DNA of 64,000 nucleotides from Wolbachia pipientis (GTDB lineage Bacteria; Pseudomonadota; Alphaproteobacteria; Rickettsiales; Anaplasmataceae): NCBI GenBank assembly GCA_023052945.1, contig CP095495.1, positions 310,001 to 374,000 of the forward strand, read 5' to 3'. Shown piece by piece: positions 29,486 to 39,877 of this stretch (position 1 is its first letter; each line of letters starts with the position of its first letter). The notes under the pieces were generated by a model. It saw only the letters and a program-made list of their open reading frames with translations, ran no database searches and was not told where the DNA came from. The position numbers and the translations under genes were made by a program.

Positions 29486-30336
29486 ATGAAGAAAGATATT
29501 ACAGAACTTTACTGTTGCGTCGAGGATTTTTGTCGCACAGTCGATGATAATTTTGCCAATATGCTCCTATCAAAAGGCAGAAAACCCACTAGAATACCAG
29601 GAATTACCACTCCGGAAATTCTCACCGTAATTCTATTATACCATCAATCCCCTTGCAAAAGTTTCAAAGCTTTTTACCTACTTTATCTGCCACTTTATAA
29701 ATCTGAGTTTTCTAAATTGCCAACATATGACCGATTTATCGCTCTTAAATCACGGGTTTTATGGTATTTAGCATTACTTTTGCAATGGTTCTGCAAACAA
29801 GCAAAAATGACAGGTATTTCCTACATAGACACTTCTACAATCGCTGTTTGTCACAAAAAAAGGATCTCCAAAAACAAAGTTTTGATGGTTTGGCAGAAAT
29901 TAGTAAGAGCACATACGGTTGGTTTTTTGGCTTTAAATTGCACTTGGTAATTAATGAAATTGGAGAAATTCAAGCACTTACTCTAACCAAAGGTAACGTT
30001 GATGACAGAAAACCTTTGCCAACTCTCACTAAAAGACTGACCGGACTTTTGTTTGGAGATAAGGGCTATATAAAGAAAGAGCTCTTTGAGAAACTCTTTG
30101 ATAGAGGCCTAAAACTCGTCACTAAAGTAAAAAAAGGTATGAAAAACGTTCTCATTTCACTTCAAGAGAAGATTTTACTAAGGGAAAGATCGATTATTGA
30201 GACTGTTTTTGACTCCTTGAAAAACAAATTTGAGATTGAGCACACAAGACACAGATCGCCAACAAATTTCCTAATTCATGTTTTTTCTGTTCTGATTTCC
30301 TATTCTATGCAATCGAAAAAGCCCTCTATTTCTATA
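29486..30336 (+). pseudogene. IS982-family transposase, frameshifted and 3'-interrupted
   Basis: Begins MKKDITELYCCVEDFCRTVD; the IS982 hallmarks SPCKSFKAFYL and ISYIDTSTIAVCHKKR are in the first frame. One missing T near 29882 moves the rest into the second frame: FDGLAEISKSTYGWFFGFKL, then NVDDRKPLP and LFGDKGYIKKEL, and IETVFDSLKNKFEIEHTRHRS. The last codons are replaced by the end of IS5 copy 3 at 30337. Inactive. Terminal repeats not determined. Confidence 0.88.
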
Positions 30337-31288
30337 GACCTGCTGAAAAAGGTGATTGAAAAAATGATGTGAGAGAGGTAGAAGAAGAATAAGCAGATCA
30401 AGTAAGGAAAAAAATGAGCTTTAGTTACTATAATATGAAAAAACACCCAAGAAACTTTCGTAATATAACAGGTTTAACTATAGAGGAGTTCGAAAAAGTA
30501 GTGGAAAAAGTGAGGTCTGGATGGGAAAAACAGAAAAAGTGTCATGGTAGAAGATCAAAACTACCAACTCTGGAAGATAAGTTGTTTTGCGTAATTTTGT
30601 ACTATCGCACTTACATAACACATAGATTTTTAGGATGCCTATTCAATGTACACAACGCAAATGTATGTAGGTTACTTAAGAGAATAGAGCCATTACTCGC
30701 CAAAAAAGTGACTATAACAAAAGATAGAAGTATGACGCCAGAAAAAATACTGAAGATTTTGGCTGATGTTACAGAACAGCAAATACAGAGACCAGAAGAT
30801 AGTAAAAAACGGAAGAAATCATATTCAAGAAAAAAAGAACCAACACTATGAAAACTGAGATTATTATCGAAGAAGGAGGAAGAATTTTATCAGTGTCAAA
30901 GTCATACCGTGGTAGAATTAGTGATTTCCGCATAAGGAAACAAGAAAAATATTTACCACTTGATAGCATAAAACATGCCGATTCTGGATATCAAGGTTGG
31001 CAAAAATTGCAAAGCAATGTTATAATTCCATATAAAAAGTATCGTAAAAAGCCATTAACTCCAGAGCATAATAGAAGATTAGCATCATTTAGAATGAGAG
31101 TAGAAAACAAGATCCGAGAGATAAAGATATTTAAGATTATGTCGAATGTTTATCGCAATTTTCAGAAAAAATATAACCTGAGGTTCAATATTATTGCTGG
31201 TATTGTAAATCTTAAGCACGCCTTTTAGTTAACCTTGATTTTAGTCACCTTCCTTTCCTTTTTTTTATCGCTTGATTCGCAGCAGGTC
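30337..31288 (+). mobile_element. IS5-family insertion sequence, copy 3
   Basis: Complete 952 bp. Flanked by TA on both sides (CTA-TA before, TA-CTG after), consistent with a TA target duplication. It separates an IS982 gene from a terminase gene, both cut at it. Confidence 0.9.
30414..31228 (+). pseudogene. IS5-family transposase, two-frame version
   Basis: Seven A in the run near 30831 split the gene into 30414-30851 (HTH and first Asp) and 30848-31228 (second Asp and Glu), overlapping by 4 bp. Either an inactivated copy or one that needs slippage to make the fused protein. Confidence 0.85.
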
Positions 31289-32516
31289 TACTGTTTGTTT
31301 TTAGCTCTTGCACCAATTGCTGACCACTTGTTTTTGCTTCGATTAAAATTGCGTGTGGTGTCCATCTTGCAGCTAGTGACAAAACTTGCTCTTTAAGCTT
31401 TGGATACTCAAGCTTTGCGCGATATACATCAAGTAAATAGAATTTGTTGTCTGTTTTTGCCCAGGTAGTGCAGACGCTAAAGTTGCTCATGCTGCTTGTT
31501 GAAACTGCAGTGTCCCAGCTCTGAGTGACATATGAGAGACTATCAGGAAAATTTCTATAGCGCTTCAGCCACTCTCGTTTAATTATACCACTTGAAAGTG
31601 GCAGAGGGTTTTGTTGATATTGAGCAGCAAAAGCATAGCTCCCAAGTTCAACCTTTATCATCTCAATTTCTTCTTTTCCTCCATCTAGGGGATATAGCAA
31701 CTGACCTTCTTCTCTTGAGTATAAAATCCTTGCAGGTGCAATGCGTGATGCTGGTTTATTATACAGCCACCCGATGCGCTCATTTATAGTTACTTGGATG
31801 ACAGGAACAGGAGGCGCTGGTTTTTTGATTGAATAGATAATCTCCTTATTTTCAGATATCATCGGTAAACAAGTATGGTTCCATATGTTTTTTAGTTTGG
31901 AGAGAAGATGCCACGTTAGGTCTTCCTGGTGGAGCCTGTGCATCACAAGAATGATGACTCCTTTTTTTCTATTGTTGAGCCTGGTTACTAAAGTCTGATC
32001 GAACCAGTTTGTAGCACGCTTTCTAAACATTTCATTCAAAGCTTGAGCAGAACTGAGCGGATCATCCACGATGATAAAATCTCCACCCTCACCGGTCAAT
32101 GTCCCTCCAACTGATGTTGCGATTCTGTATCCTCTCTGCACTGTTTGAAATTTGTATTTGGTATTCTGATCTTTGGATAGTTCTACCTCTGGAAACAGCT
32201 CTCTATACCAACTAGACTGCATTATACACCTCGTATCGAGCGAGTGCTTTTCGCTGAGCAGCCGAGAGTAACTTGCAACTATTATTCTTGCAGTTGGCTG
32301 ATTTCCCAGTATCCACGCGGGCCACGCAACACTCACACACATAGATTTCATTGAACGCGGAGGCATATTGAATATTATTCGTCTCACTTCACCAGTACTC
32401 GCTGCTTCTAGCCTATCTGCTATGACTTTTATGTACCGATAATTATTATACTCACACCCCGGTACCACCGTTTGAAAGCACAGTTCAATGAATTTTAAAA
32501 AGTTGATTTTGTTCAT
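31289..32516 (-). pseudogene. Phage-type terminase large subunit, C-terminally truncated
   Basis: DNA-packaging ATPase. Starts at ATG 32516 (MNKINFLKFIELCFQTVVPG); the 30 codons further upstream derive from a palindromic repeat and are excluded. Walker A-like PPRSMKSM with the RIIFNMPP lead-in, Walker B FIIVDDPLSS and motif VILVMHRLHQEDLTWHL are present. The nuclease domain begins with SWDTAVSTSS and YLLDVYRAKLEYP, but after about 408 residues (QQLVQELKT) the gene runs into IS5 copy 3. No portal or capsid genes nearby, so it is a stand-alone packaging gene, possibly of the kind found scattered in Rickettsiales. Confidence 0.85.
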
Positions 32517-32520
32517 GATA

Positions 32521-32660
32521 TAATGTTGAAACCAGCGCGTGACGCTGGAATGACAAAAAAAGGAGCACTGGAATGACAAGGCTATAGGTTGCAAGCGAGA
32601 CGTCATACCATGATTTATTCACGGTATCTCACATAGATCCCGCTAACAAGCAGCGGGATG
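32521..32660. repeat. Palindromic repeats upstream of the terminase gene
   Basis: Two short palindromes, AGCGCGTGACGCT and ATCCCGCTAACAAGCAGCGGGAT, of the same general design as the palindromes at 11262 and 39119. Confidence 0.6.
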
Positions 32661-32700
32661 ACGGTTGTCGGTAGGCCTAAATTACTTTAGCCATAAATAT

Positions 32701-33118
32701 TTAAGAAATTCACCAAACGAAAAAAAAGGCAAAAGAAGCCCTAGTCATTGTCTATTTTCAGTATTGGCGTTTTTTAAGTCTTAAACGCTGCAATTTAGCT
32801 GCTTTTAAACGGCAACTAACCTTAGCTTTAATATTTAAGAAATTTACTAGGCAGAAAAAAAGACATAGAAAACCCGTGGTAGCTAGTTATTGCACTCTCT
32901 ATTTTAAAATTTGACGTTGGGTGATGTCTTGAACGCTTTATAAGCGCGTTTCAGCTTATGTAGGTAAAAACCTAGAAATTTTATAAAGACATACGGTGCA
33001 CATAGTGCAAAAAATTAAACAATAGTACGCCAAATACAAGCTTTCTTGTCATTTTAATCTGCTGCAGAGATTGCGAAGTTAAATAAAATAGCTTCACTTT
33101 CATGATAAGGGGGCTGGC
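32701..33118. repeat. 418-bp dispersed intergenic repeat, copy R1
   Basis: Nearly identical to 39277-39694, both preceded on the left by palindromic repeats. It contains no open frame of note. Internally it is a decayed duplication: TTAAGAAATTCACCAAAC...GTCTTAAACG and TTAAGAAATTTACTAGGC...TGTCTTGAACG. It ends at the start of an 82-bp tandem repeat. Confidence 0.85.
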
Positions 33119-33333
33119 GGAGTTTGTCAAGGAAGTTTTTTCGTCTCTATTCCCAATAAAAGTTCGTTAATAGCTTCACTTTCATGATAAGGGGGCTGGC
33201 GGAGTTTGTCAAGGAAGTTTTTTCGTCTCTATTCCCAATAAAAGTTCGTTAATAGCTTCACTTTCATGATAAGGGGGCTGGCGGAGTTTGTCAAGGAAGT
33301 TTTTTCGTCTCTATTCCCAATAAAAGTTCGTTA
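33087..33333. repeat. 82-bp tandem repeat, three copies
   Basis: Units start at 33087, 33169 and 33251 (each AATAGCTTCACTTTCATGAT onward) and appear identical. The other dispersed copy (39660-39694) carries only part of one unit. It lies between the terminase upstream region and the topA stop. Likely to vary in copy number between strains. Confidence 0.9.
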
Positions 33334-33350
33334 TTGGTTATGCAGGAAGT

Positions 33351-35801
33351 CTACTTTTTATTCTTAATCAACTCTAAAGCCTTCTTCAAATCTATGCTTT
33401 CAATATCTGCATTCTTACCCAAAGCAACGTTTGTTCTATCGCATTTTATATAGAACCCGTACCTGCCTTTGCAGATAAAGATTTCTTTTCCTTTTTCATT
33501 AACCCCGAGAGACTTTAACTCTTTGCGTGGACTGTTTGCAATAATTTGTACAACTTCGCTCAATTCTGTATTCAGCACCTCTTTGGAGCTTTTCTTAAGA
33601 GAAAAGTATCTACCATCATAGAAAATATAGTACCCGAATCGTCCAAGGCCTATTTTTACTTCCTTTCCGGTTTCTGGGTGTTCTCCAATTATTTTTGGCA
33701 AGGAGAGCAACTGAGTAGCGGTATTTAGATCAATGTCATTAACATTTATATCTTTTGGTATAGAAACCGTTTTTTTCTTTCCAGGCTCACTATTAAACTC
33801 CAGGTAAAGCCCAAAAGGACCTTTTTTAATTACTACCTCTTGTCCTGTTATATCATCTATACCTAAACTTTTTGGATATTCTGAATTGTCATTACTGCCC
33901 GTAATTTCTTTTGTATGGTTGCATTCAGGATAGTTAGAACATCCAAGGAACACTCCTGTTCGCCCAAAGTTCAATTTCAATATGCCACCTAAGCAATCAG
34001 GACATTTCGTATTCACCTCTTTTTTTCCTTCTTCTGAACAAAACCAATCGATTACCAAATCGTGAATGCCGCTGAAAACTTCATCATGCGTCATTTGCTT
34101 GACAGAGTTTACATGACCAAAAAATGGCACCCAAAAATGGCTCAATTCTTTTTTCCAATCTGCATGTCCATTTGAGATTAAATCAAGCTTTTCTTCCATT
34201 TGTGCTGTGAAATCATACTCTACACAACGCTGAAAAAAAGTTTCTAAAAATATAGTAACGATTTTACCGCGGCTGCTTGGAATAAATCTTTTGTTATCCA
34301 ATGAAACATACTCACGATCTTGTAATACCGAAATAATTGTTGCATAAGTTGACGGGCGACCTATACCGATTTCTTCCATTTTTTTAACGATACTTGCTTC
34401 ACTATAACGAGGTGGCGGTTGAGTGAAATGCTGTTTTGGCTCAACTAAAATCAGCTTACACGCTTCCCCTTCCTTCATGGCAGGTAGCAGACCTTCATTT
34501 TCGGCTTCCATGTTATCTTGATAGACTTTATAAAAACCATCAAAGAATATACTTGATCCACTTGCTCGCAGAATCACTTTCTGGTCAATAGAACTAATTT
34601 CAACTACCACTTGATCAAGAATCGCCGATTCCATTTGACTTGCAATGGTTCTTTTCCAGATTAAATCGTACAATTTAAATTGCTCTGGCGTTAAGTAATC
34701 CTTAATACTACCCGGCGTTCTATTAATATCAGTTGGCCGGATTGCTTCATGTGCTTCTTGAGCATTTTTGACCTTTTTTACATATTTACGAGGAGACTGC
34801 GGTAAATATTTATCACCATATAACGACTTAATTGACCCTCTAATTGAGTTTATAGCCTCATCTGCAATATGAAACCCATCTGTACGCATGTAAGTTATCA
34901 ACCCTACGGTTTCACCACCAATATTGATACCTTCATATAAATTTTGCGCTACTCGCATAACATTTTTCACATTAAAATACAGTTTATTCACTGCATCTTG
35001 CTGAAGACTTGAGGTGATAAATGGAGGAAGCGGGTTTCTCTTAACTTGCTTGCGTTCTACTGTACTTACAGCATACTGCCTTGACTCGATCTCCTCAACT
35101 AGGTTCTTTGCCTCTTCTTCATTCTTAATATCAAATTTTTCTAGCTTTTTATTGTCATAGTGGCTTAGCATAGCAAAAAAAGCCTCATCTTTGCTATTTT
35201 GCATTTCTGCCTTTATGCTCCAATACTCCTGTGTTATAAACTTACTGATTTCATCTTCTCGTTCGCATATAAGCTTTAATGCAACAGACTGCACTCGCCC
35301 TGCAGACTTACTTCCCGACAATTTTGTCCACAACAGCGGTGACAAGCTAAATCCAACTAGATAATCCAAAGCTCTGCGTGCTTGCTGTGCGCGCACTAAG
35401 TCCATGTTTATTCCACGTGGATTTTTTATAGCTTCTTGCACTGCTCTTTTTGTTATTTCGTTAAAGACTACTCTATGAATGTTACTTTCATCATTGATTG
35501 CTTTCCTTTCCTTTAGTGCCTCTATCACATTCCAAGCTATTGCTTCTCCTTCTCTATCTGGATCTGTTGCAAGGTATATGTCTGATGTTTTACTTGCTTC
35601 CTTTGCCAACTCTTTTACATATTTTTCTGCCCTTTCAATAATCTCATACTTTATGGCGAAATCGTTATCCGGATCAACAGAACCGTTCTTCACTGGAAGA
35701 TCTCTCACATGGCCAAAAGATGCAGCTACTTTGAACTCTTTACTCAAATATTTACCTATTGTCTTTGCTTTCGCAGGTGATTCAACTATTAATAATGCCA
35801 T
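33351..35801 (-). CDS. topA: DNA topoisomerase I
   Basis: Type IA enzyme that relaxes negative supercoils. TOPRIM begins MALLIVESPAKAKTIGKYL, with the acidic ATDPDREGEAIAW. The active-site tyrosine is in GLITYMRTDGFHI at about residue 305. The C-terminus has one zinc ribbon (CPDCLGGILKLNFGRTGVFLGC) and then three repeats of the KKGPFGLYLEF type (GRFGYYIFYD, GRYGFYIKCD). 816 residues, intact. Confidence 0.97.
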   Translation of the reverse strand: MALLIVESPAKAKTIGKYLSKEFKVAASFGHVRDLPVKNGSVDPDNDFAIKYEIIERAEKYVKELAKEASKTSDIYLATDPDREGEAIAWNVIEALKERKAINDESNIHRVVFNEITKRAVQEAIKNPRGINMDLVRAQQARRALDYLVGFSLSPLLWTKLSGSKSAGRVQSVALKLICEREDEISKFITQEYWSIKAEMQNSKDEAFFAMLSHYDNKKLEKFDIKNEEEAKNLVEEIESRQYAVSTVERKQVKRNPLPPFITSSLQQDAVNKLYFNVKNVMRVAQNLYEGINIGGETVGLITYMRTDGFHIADEAINSIRGSIKSLYGDKYLPQSPRKYVKKVKNAQEAHEAIRPTDINRTPGSIKDYLTPEQFKLYDLIWKRTIASQMESAILDQVVVEISSIDQKVILRASGSSIFFDGFYKVYQDNMEAENEGLLPAMKEGEACKLILVEPKQHFTQPPPRYSEASIVKKMEEIGIGRPSTYATIISVLQDREYVSLDNKRFIPSSRGKIVTIFLETFFQRCVEYDFTAQMEEKLDLISNGHADWKKELSHFWVPFFGHVNSVKQMTHDEVFSGIHDLVIDWFCSEEGKKEVNTKCPDCLGGILKLNFGRTGVFLGCSNYPECNHTKEITGSNDNSEYPKSLGIDDITGQEVVIKKGPFGLYLEFNSEPGKKKTVSIPKDINVNDIDLNTATQLLSLPKIIGEHPETGKEVKIGLGRFGYYIFYDGRYFSLKKSSKEVLNTELSEVVQIIANSPRKELKSLGVNEKGKEIFICKGRYGFYIKCDRTNVALGKNADIESIDLKKALELIKNKK

Positions 35802-35900
35802 ATTGTTAATTATTTTAGTATTTAAAGATAATATGTTGAGAAATATACGATGAAAAGTAAAAAAATATTTTAATAGGTCTTGTGAATTTTACAGAGTAGA

Positions 35901-36853
35901 GACCTGCTGAAAAAGGTGATTGAAAAAATGATGTGAGAGAGGTAGAAGAAGAATAAGCAGATCAAGTAAGGAAAAAAATGAGCTTTAGTTACTATAATAT
36001 GAAAAAATACCCAAGAAACTTTCGTAATATAACAGGTTTAACTATAGAGGAGTTCGAAAAAGTAGTGGAAAAAGTGAGGTCTGGATGCAAAAAACAGAAA
36101 AAGTGTCATGGTAGAAGATCAAAACTACCAACTCTGGAAGATAAGTTGTTTTGCGTAATTTTGTACTATCGCACTTACATAACACATAGATTTTTAGGAT
36201 GCCTATTCAATGTACACAACGCAAATGTATGTAGGTTACTTAAGAGAATAGAGCCATTACTCGCCAAAAAAGTGACTATAACAAAAGATAGAAGTATGAC
36301 GCCAGAAAAAATACTGAAGATTTTGGCTGATGTTACAGAACAGCAAATACAGAGACCAGAAGATAGTAAAAAACGGAAGAAATCATATTCAGGAAAAAAA
36401 AGAACCAACACTATGAAAACTGAGATTATTATCGAAGAAGGAGGAAGAATTTTATCAGTGTCAAAGTCATACCGTGGTAGAATTAGTGATTTCCGCATAA
36501 GGAAACAAGAAAAATATTTACCACTTGATAGCATAAAACATGCCGATTCTGGATATCAAGGTTGGCAAAAATTGCAAAGCAATGTTATAATTCCATATAA
36601 AAAGTATCGTAAAAAGCCATTAACTCCAGAGCATAATAGAAGATTAGCATCATTTAGAATGAGAGTAGAAAACAAGATCCGAGAGATAAAGATATTTAAG
36701 ATTATGTCGAATGTTTATCGCAATTTTCAGAAAAAATATAACCTGAGGTTCAATATTATTGCTGGTATTGTAAATCTTAAGCACGCCTTTTAGTTAACCT
36801 TGATTTTAGTCACCTTCCTTTCCTTTTTTTTATCGCTTGATTCGCAGCAGGTC
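35901..36853 (+). mobile_element. IS5-family insertion sequence, copy 4 (complete)
   Basis: 953 bp with both ends. It sits about 100 bp upstream of topA and cuts a small membrane protein gene on its right side. No clear target duplication. Confidence 0.9.
35978..36793 (+). CDS. IS5-family transposase, copy 4, single frame
   Basis: 271 residues with the eight-A run, as in copy 1. It differs at a few positions, e.g. SGCKKQKK for SGWEKQKK. Confidence 0.9.
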   Translation: MSFSYYNMKKYPRNFRNITGLTIEEFEKVVEKVRSGCKKQKKCHGRRSKLPTLEDKLFCVILYYRTYITHRFLGCLFNVHNANVCRLLKRIEPLLAKKVTITKDRSMTPEKILKILADVTEQQIQRPEDSKKRKKSYSGKKRTNTMKTEIIIEEGGRILSVSKSYRGRISDFRIRKQEKYLPLDSIKHADSGYQGWQKLQSNVIIPYKKYRKKPLTPEHNRRLASFRMRVENKIREIKIFKIMSNVYRNFQKKYNLRFNIIAGIVNLKHAF

Positions 36854-37002
36854 TTATGTTGTTCATGGTTTCCAGAAAACCCTTGGATCTTGCTATTTTC
36901 AAGTGAATTTGAAGGTCTATTACAATAGTATATGATTGCAGCAGCAACCAGACAACAAGCTCCAACTACTATTCCCACTGCTATAGCTAACCCAAGAAAG
37001 GT
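36854..37002 (-). pseudogene. Membrane-segment gene fragment
   Basis: Open frame TFLGLAIAVGIVVGACCLVAA then IIYYCNRPSNSLENSKIQG and NHEQHK, cut at its 3' side by IS5 copy 4. One transmembrane helix and a polar tail; bounded upstream by a TAA in frame. Similar in design to the remnant at 4437. Unrecognised. Confidence 0.4.
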
Positions 37003-37051
37003 TTACCTGAAGGATAGAATAGGTTATAATGGCATATTAAAGAGATGAAAA

Positions 37052-37237
37052 ATGCCAAGCCCATATAGTGAAGACCTCAGAGAACAAGTTCTCAAAGCAG
37101 TTGATGAAAAAACAATGACGATAAAAAGAATTAGTGAAATATTTAAACTGAATATAAAAACAATATATTTATGGAGGAAAAGGAAAAAAGAAACAGGAAA
37201 CATAAAGCCATCTTCAGGCTATCAAAAAGGTGACTGA
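37052..37237 (+). pseudogene. IS630-family transposase, N-terminal fragment
   Basis: MPSPYSEDLREQVLKAVDEK and IKRISEIFKLNIKTIYLWRKR form the HTH that opens IS630 transposases. It ends after 61 residues; the DDE part is missing. Confidence 0.75.
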
Positions 37238-37371
37238 GCCTCACCGGTGGCAGAATCTGGGTCACGAGGTCTTCTTCCTACACTCCATGTAAGAGCAGAC
37301 AGTGCCTCAAAAGAACTGCCACCTATCCACTCTGAGAAGTTATTATCTTCTCTTGCTTTCAACCAAGTAAT
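37234..37371 (-). other. Unassigned coding-like fragment
   Basis: The minus strand is open for about 46 codons with protein-like content (ITWLKAREDNNFSEWIGG, then SSFEALSALTWSVGRR). No start codon and no recognised family. It lies between the IS630 fragment and the IS3 scar and is probably a leftover of a deleted gene. Confidence 0.3.
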
Positions 37372-37386
37372 ACTTATTCATATCAT

Positions 37387-37399
37387 CTGGGTAAGGTCA
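37387..37399. repeat. Solo IS3 terminal-repeat scar
   Basis: CTGGGTAAGGTCA is exactly the outer 13 bp of the IS3 right end, with no IS3 body beside it. It marks a former insertion or recombination point. Confidence 0.6.
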
Positions 37400-37476
37400 G
37401 TTTATAAAACTTAATTTGTACGCTTCCTAGTAATTCTGATATAGTTACTTTAGTTACAGTCTATAAAAGTTTATAA

Positions 37477-38475
37477 ATGGCAACCTTAAGTGTAAGAGAA
37501 GCTTTATGCACAGCGATCAGAGAAGAAATGCAAAACGACCCTGACGTGTTGATCATCGGTGAAGAAGTTGCAGAGTATGATGGTGCCTATAAAATGACAA
37601 AAGGATTACTGAAAGAGTTCGGAGAAAATAGAGTGGTTGATACGCCTATTACCGAACATGGATTTGCTGGCCTTGCTGTTGGAGCAGCATTCGCTGGATT
37701 AAAGCCAATTGTCGAATTTATGACTTTTAATTTTTCTATGCAGGCTATCGACCAAATCGTGAATTCTGCAGCAAAAACAAATTATATGTCAGGTGGACAA
37801 CTTGGATGCCCTATAGTATTTCGTGGGCCAAATGGTGCTGCAGCAAGAGTTGCTGCACAACACTCTCAATGCTTTGCATCTTGGTATTCACATATACCGG
37901 GATTAAAAGTAATAGCACCTTACTTTGCCTCCGATTGCAGAGGTCTGCTTAAAGCTGCAATTCGTGACCTGAATCCGGTAATATTTCTAGAAAACGAAAT
38001 AGCTTACGGACATGAACATGAAGTTTCTGACTCTGAGCTGTCAAATAAAGATTATCTACTTGAGATAGGCAAGGCTGCTGTTATACGGAAAGGAAAGGAT
38101 GTAACTATCACTGCTTTCTCACTGAAATTAATGGATGCTTTAAACGCAGCAGATTTACTTTCAGGTGAAGGTATAGAAGCTGAAGTTATTGACCTCAGAA
38201 CCTTAAGACCACTTGACACTCAAACTGTTATTAACTCTATTCAGAAGACTAATAGGTTAGTTAGTGTAGAAGAAGGATGGCCATTTGCAGGAATAGGAGC
38301 AGAGCTGTCAGCCGTTGTTATGGAACAAGGATTTGACTACCTTGATGCTCCAGTTATGCGCGTAACTGGCAAGGACATCCCCTTACCTTATGCTGCAAAC
38401 CTAGAAAAAAAAGCATTACCGCAAGTGGAAGATATAGTTGAAGCCGTGCATCAGGTCTGCTTTAGAAAAAAATAA
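37477..38475 (+). CDS. pdhB: Pyruvate dehydrogenase E1 component, beta subunit
   Basis: With PdhA it decarboxylates pyruvate on thiamine diphosphate. [19 protein letters not shown] holds the conserved ThDP-activating Glu. The [32 protein letters not shown] and [15 protein letters not shown] segments are typical, and a transketolase C-terminal domain follows. 332 residues, no N-terminal lipoyl domain. pdhA is not adjacent, as is common in Rickettsiales. Confidence 0.96.
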   Translation: MATLSVREALCTAIREEMQNDPDVLIIGEEVAEYDGAYKMTKGLLKEFGENRVVDTPITEHGFAGLAVGAAFAGLKPIVEFMTFNFSMQAIDQIVNSAAKTNYMSGGQLGCPIVFRGPNGAAARVAAQHSQCFASWYSHIPGLKVIAPYFASDCRGLLKAAIRDLNPVIFLENEIAYGHEHEVSDSELSNKDYLLEIGKAAVIRKGKDVTITAFSLKLMDALNAADLLSGEGIEAEVIDLRTLRPLDTQTVINSIQKTNRLVSVEEGWPFAGIGAELSAVVMEQGFDYLDAPVMRVTGKDIPLPYAANLEKKALPQVEDIVEAVHQVCFRKK

Positions 38476-38477
38476 CC

Positions 38478-38831
38478 CTATTGGTTCTTTTTTGTGTCTC
38501 CTGTTCCACATTGGTCCATCAAGGAAGTATTTCCAGTGCTGCCTATACCACCCATTACTTTTGTCACAATAGTTTTAGCACCGAAAAATACAGCACAAAA
38601 TATACCGAGTGCAAAAAGAGCTGGCCATGGCATTCTACCAAATATCGCAAGCAAAGCTGCACCTATTATCACTACGGTCATAAGCGGTCCGCCTATTCCC
38701 CAAACGTAGCCAATAATATTACATATTACTTGAGCAGTTGTATCGTCATTAGCGTCAGCAGCACTCCCAACATGAGAAAAAGAAATAAATAATACTATAA
38801 AAAGAATATTAAAAACTTTCCTAGGGTTCAT
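38478..38831 (-). CDS. virB2: Type IV secretion pilin-like protein VirB2/TrbC
   Basis: 117 residues. Signal peptide MNPRKVFNILFIVLFISFSH with cleavage likely after SAA. Then two hydrophobic spans (VWGIGGPLMTVVIIGAALLA and WPALFALGIFCAVFFGAKTI) with a short polar turn, the VirB2 plan. Convergent with pdhB, gap of 2 bp. Stand-alone, far from the main vir operons, as is usual for Wolbachia. Confidence 0.8.
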   Translation of the reverse strand: MNPRKVFNILFIVLFISFSHVGSAADANDDTTAQVICNIIGYVWGIGGPLMTVVIIGAALLAIFGRMPWPALFALGIFCAVFFGAKTIVTKVMGGIGSTGNTSLMDQCGTGDTKKNQ

Positions 38832-38984
38832 CCCTATACCTTAAATTTAGATATTGCAATTATACCTAAAATACTATAATTTTTAGTAAAACTAGTATAA
38901 AGATTGAATAACAAACGGTGCCACAAAAGTAGTTGACACATAACTGCACGAACATTGTAATATGGCACGATATCACATAGTAAA

Positions 38985-39265
38985 CGATGTCATCCCAGTG
39001 CCCTGACTACTTGGATCCAGGAAAAAGGAGGGTGTTATGCAAACAGCTGGCACTGGTTTTCATCCAAGACGGTGTCATCCGAGTAGCCCTCTTCTTGTCA
39101 TCCCAGTACTCCTAATAATGTCATCCCAGTGCGTGACACTGGGATCTAGTTTTCTTTACAAATTCACCAAAAGTGTTTCATTCTATAACGCAAAACCCAT
39201 ATTCACAAAACCCAATGCATTACTTGCAGTCTAGATCCCAGTGTCACGCACTGGGATGACACTTT
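38985..39265. repeat. Cluster of palindromic repeats with a long inverted pair
   Basis: Several TGTCATCCCAGTG units. The outer pair is an exact 31-bp inverted repeat (39119-39149 and 39231-39261) with an 81-bp loop, and each arm is itself nearly palindromic. No gene in 38832-39877 apart from these repeats and the R2 unit. Confidence 0.85.
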
Positions 39266-39276
39266 CCGTATAAACA

Positions 39277-39694
39277 TTAAGAAATTCACCAAACAAAAAA
39301 AAGGCAAAAGAAGCCCTAGTCATTGTCTATTTTCAGTATTGGCGTTTTTTAAGTCTTAAACGTTGCAATTTAGCTGCTTTTAAACGGCAACTAACCTTAG
39401 CTTTAATATTTAAGAAATTTACTAGGCAGAAAAAAAAGGCATAGAAAACCCGTGGTAGCTAGTTATTACACTCTCTATTTTAAAATTTGACGTTGGGTGA
39501 TGTCTTGAACGCTTTATAAGCGCGTTTCAGCTTATGTAGGTAAAAACCTAGAAATTTTATAAAGACATACGGTGCACATAGTGCAAAAAATTAAACAATA
39601 GTACGCCAAATACAAGTTTTCTTGTCATTTTAATCTGCTGCAGAGATTGCGAAGTTAAATGAAATAGCTTCACTTTCATGATAAGGGGGCTGGC
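39277..39694. repeat. 418-bp dispersed intergenic repeat, copy R2
   Basis: Matches 32701-33118 in the same orientation with few differences; diverges after CTGGC at 39694. It has only a partial 82-bp unit. It lies between virB2 and the cytochrome b561 gene. Confidence 0.85.
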
Positions 39695-39877
39695 AAAATG
39701 TGTCAAGTAAGTTTTGCATTTAATCCGTTTCTATGACTTAGATGCCAGTGCCTGCTACTTGACTCTCGGCTGGGTCGAATTTGTATAGCTACATTGTCGG
39801 TAAATCTAAATTGCTTTAATAATTTTGATTGAAAAATAGTTTTTCTATTATATAAATGCTACTTTAGAGTAATCAGA

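Noticed and set aside
32517-32606. Thirty extra N-terminal codons of the terminase
   Set aside because: They are translations of a palindromic repeat; the family-like start is MNKINFLKF at 32516.
33087-33333. Three regularly spaced identical units, considered as a CRISPR-like array
   Set aside because: The units are directly adjacent 82-bp tandem copies without unique spacers, and there are no cas genes.
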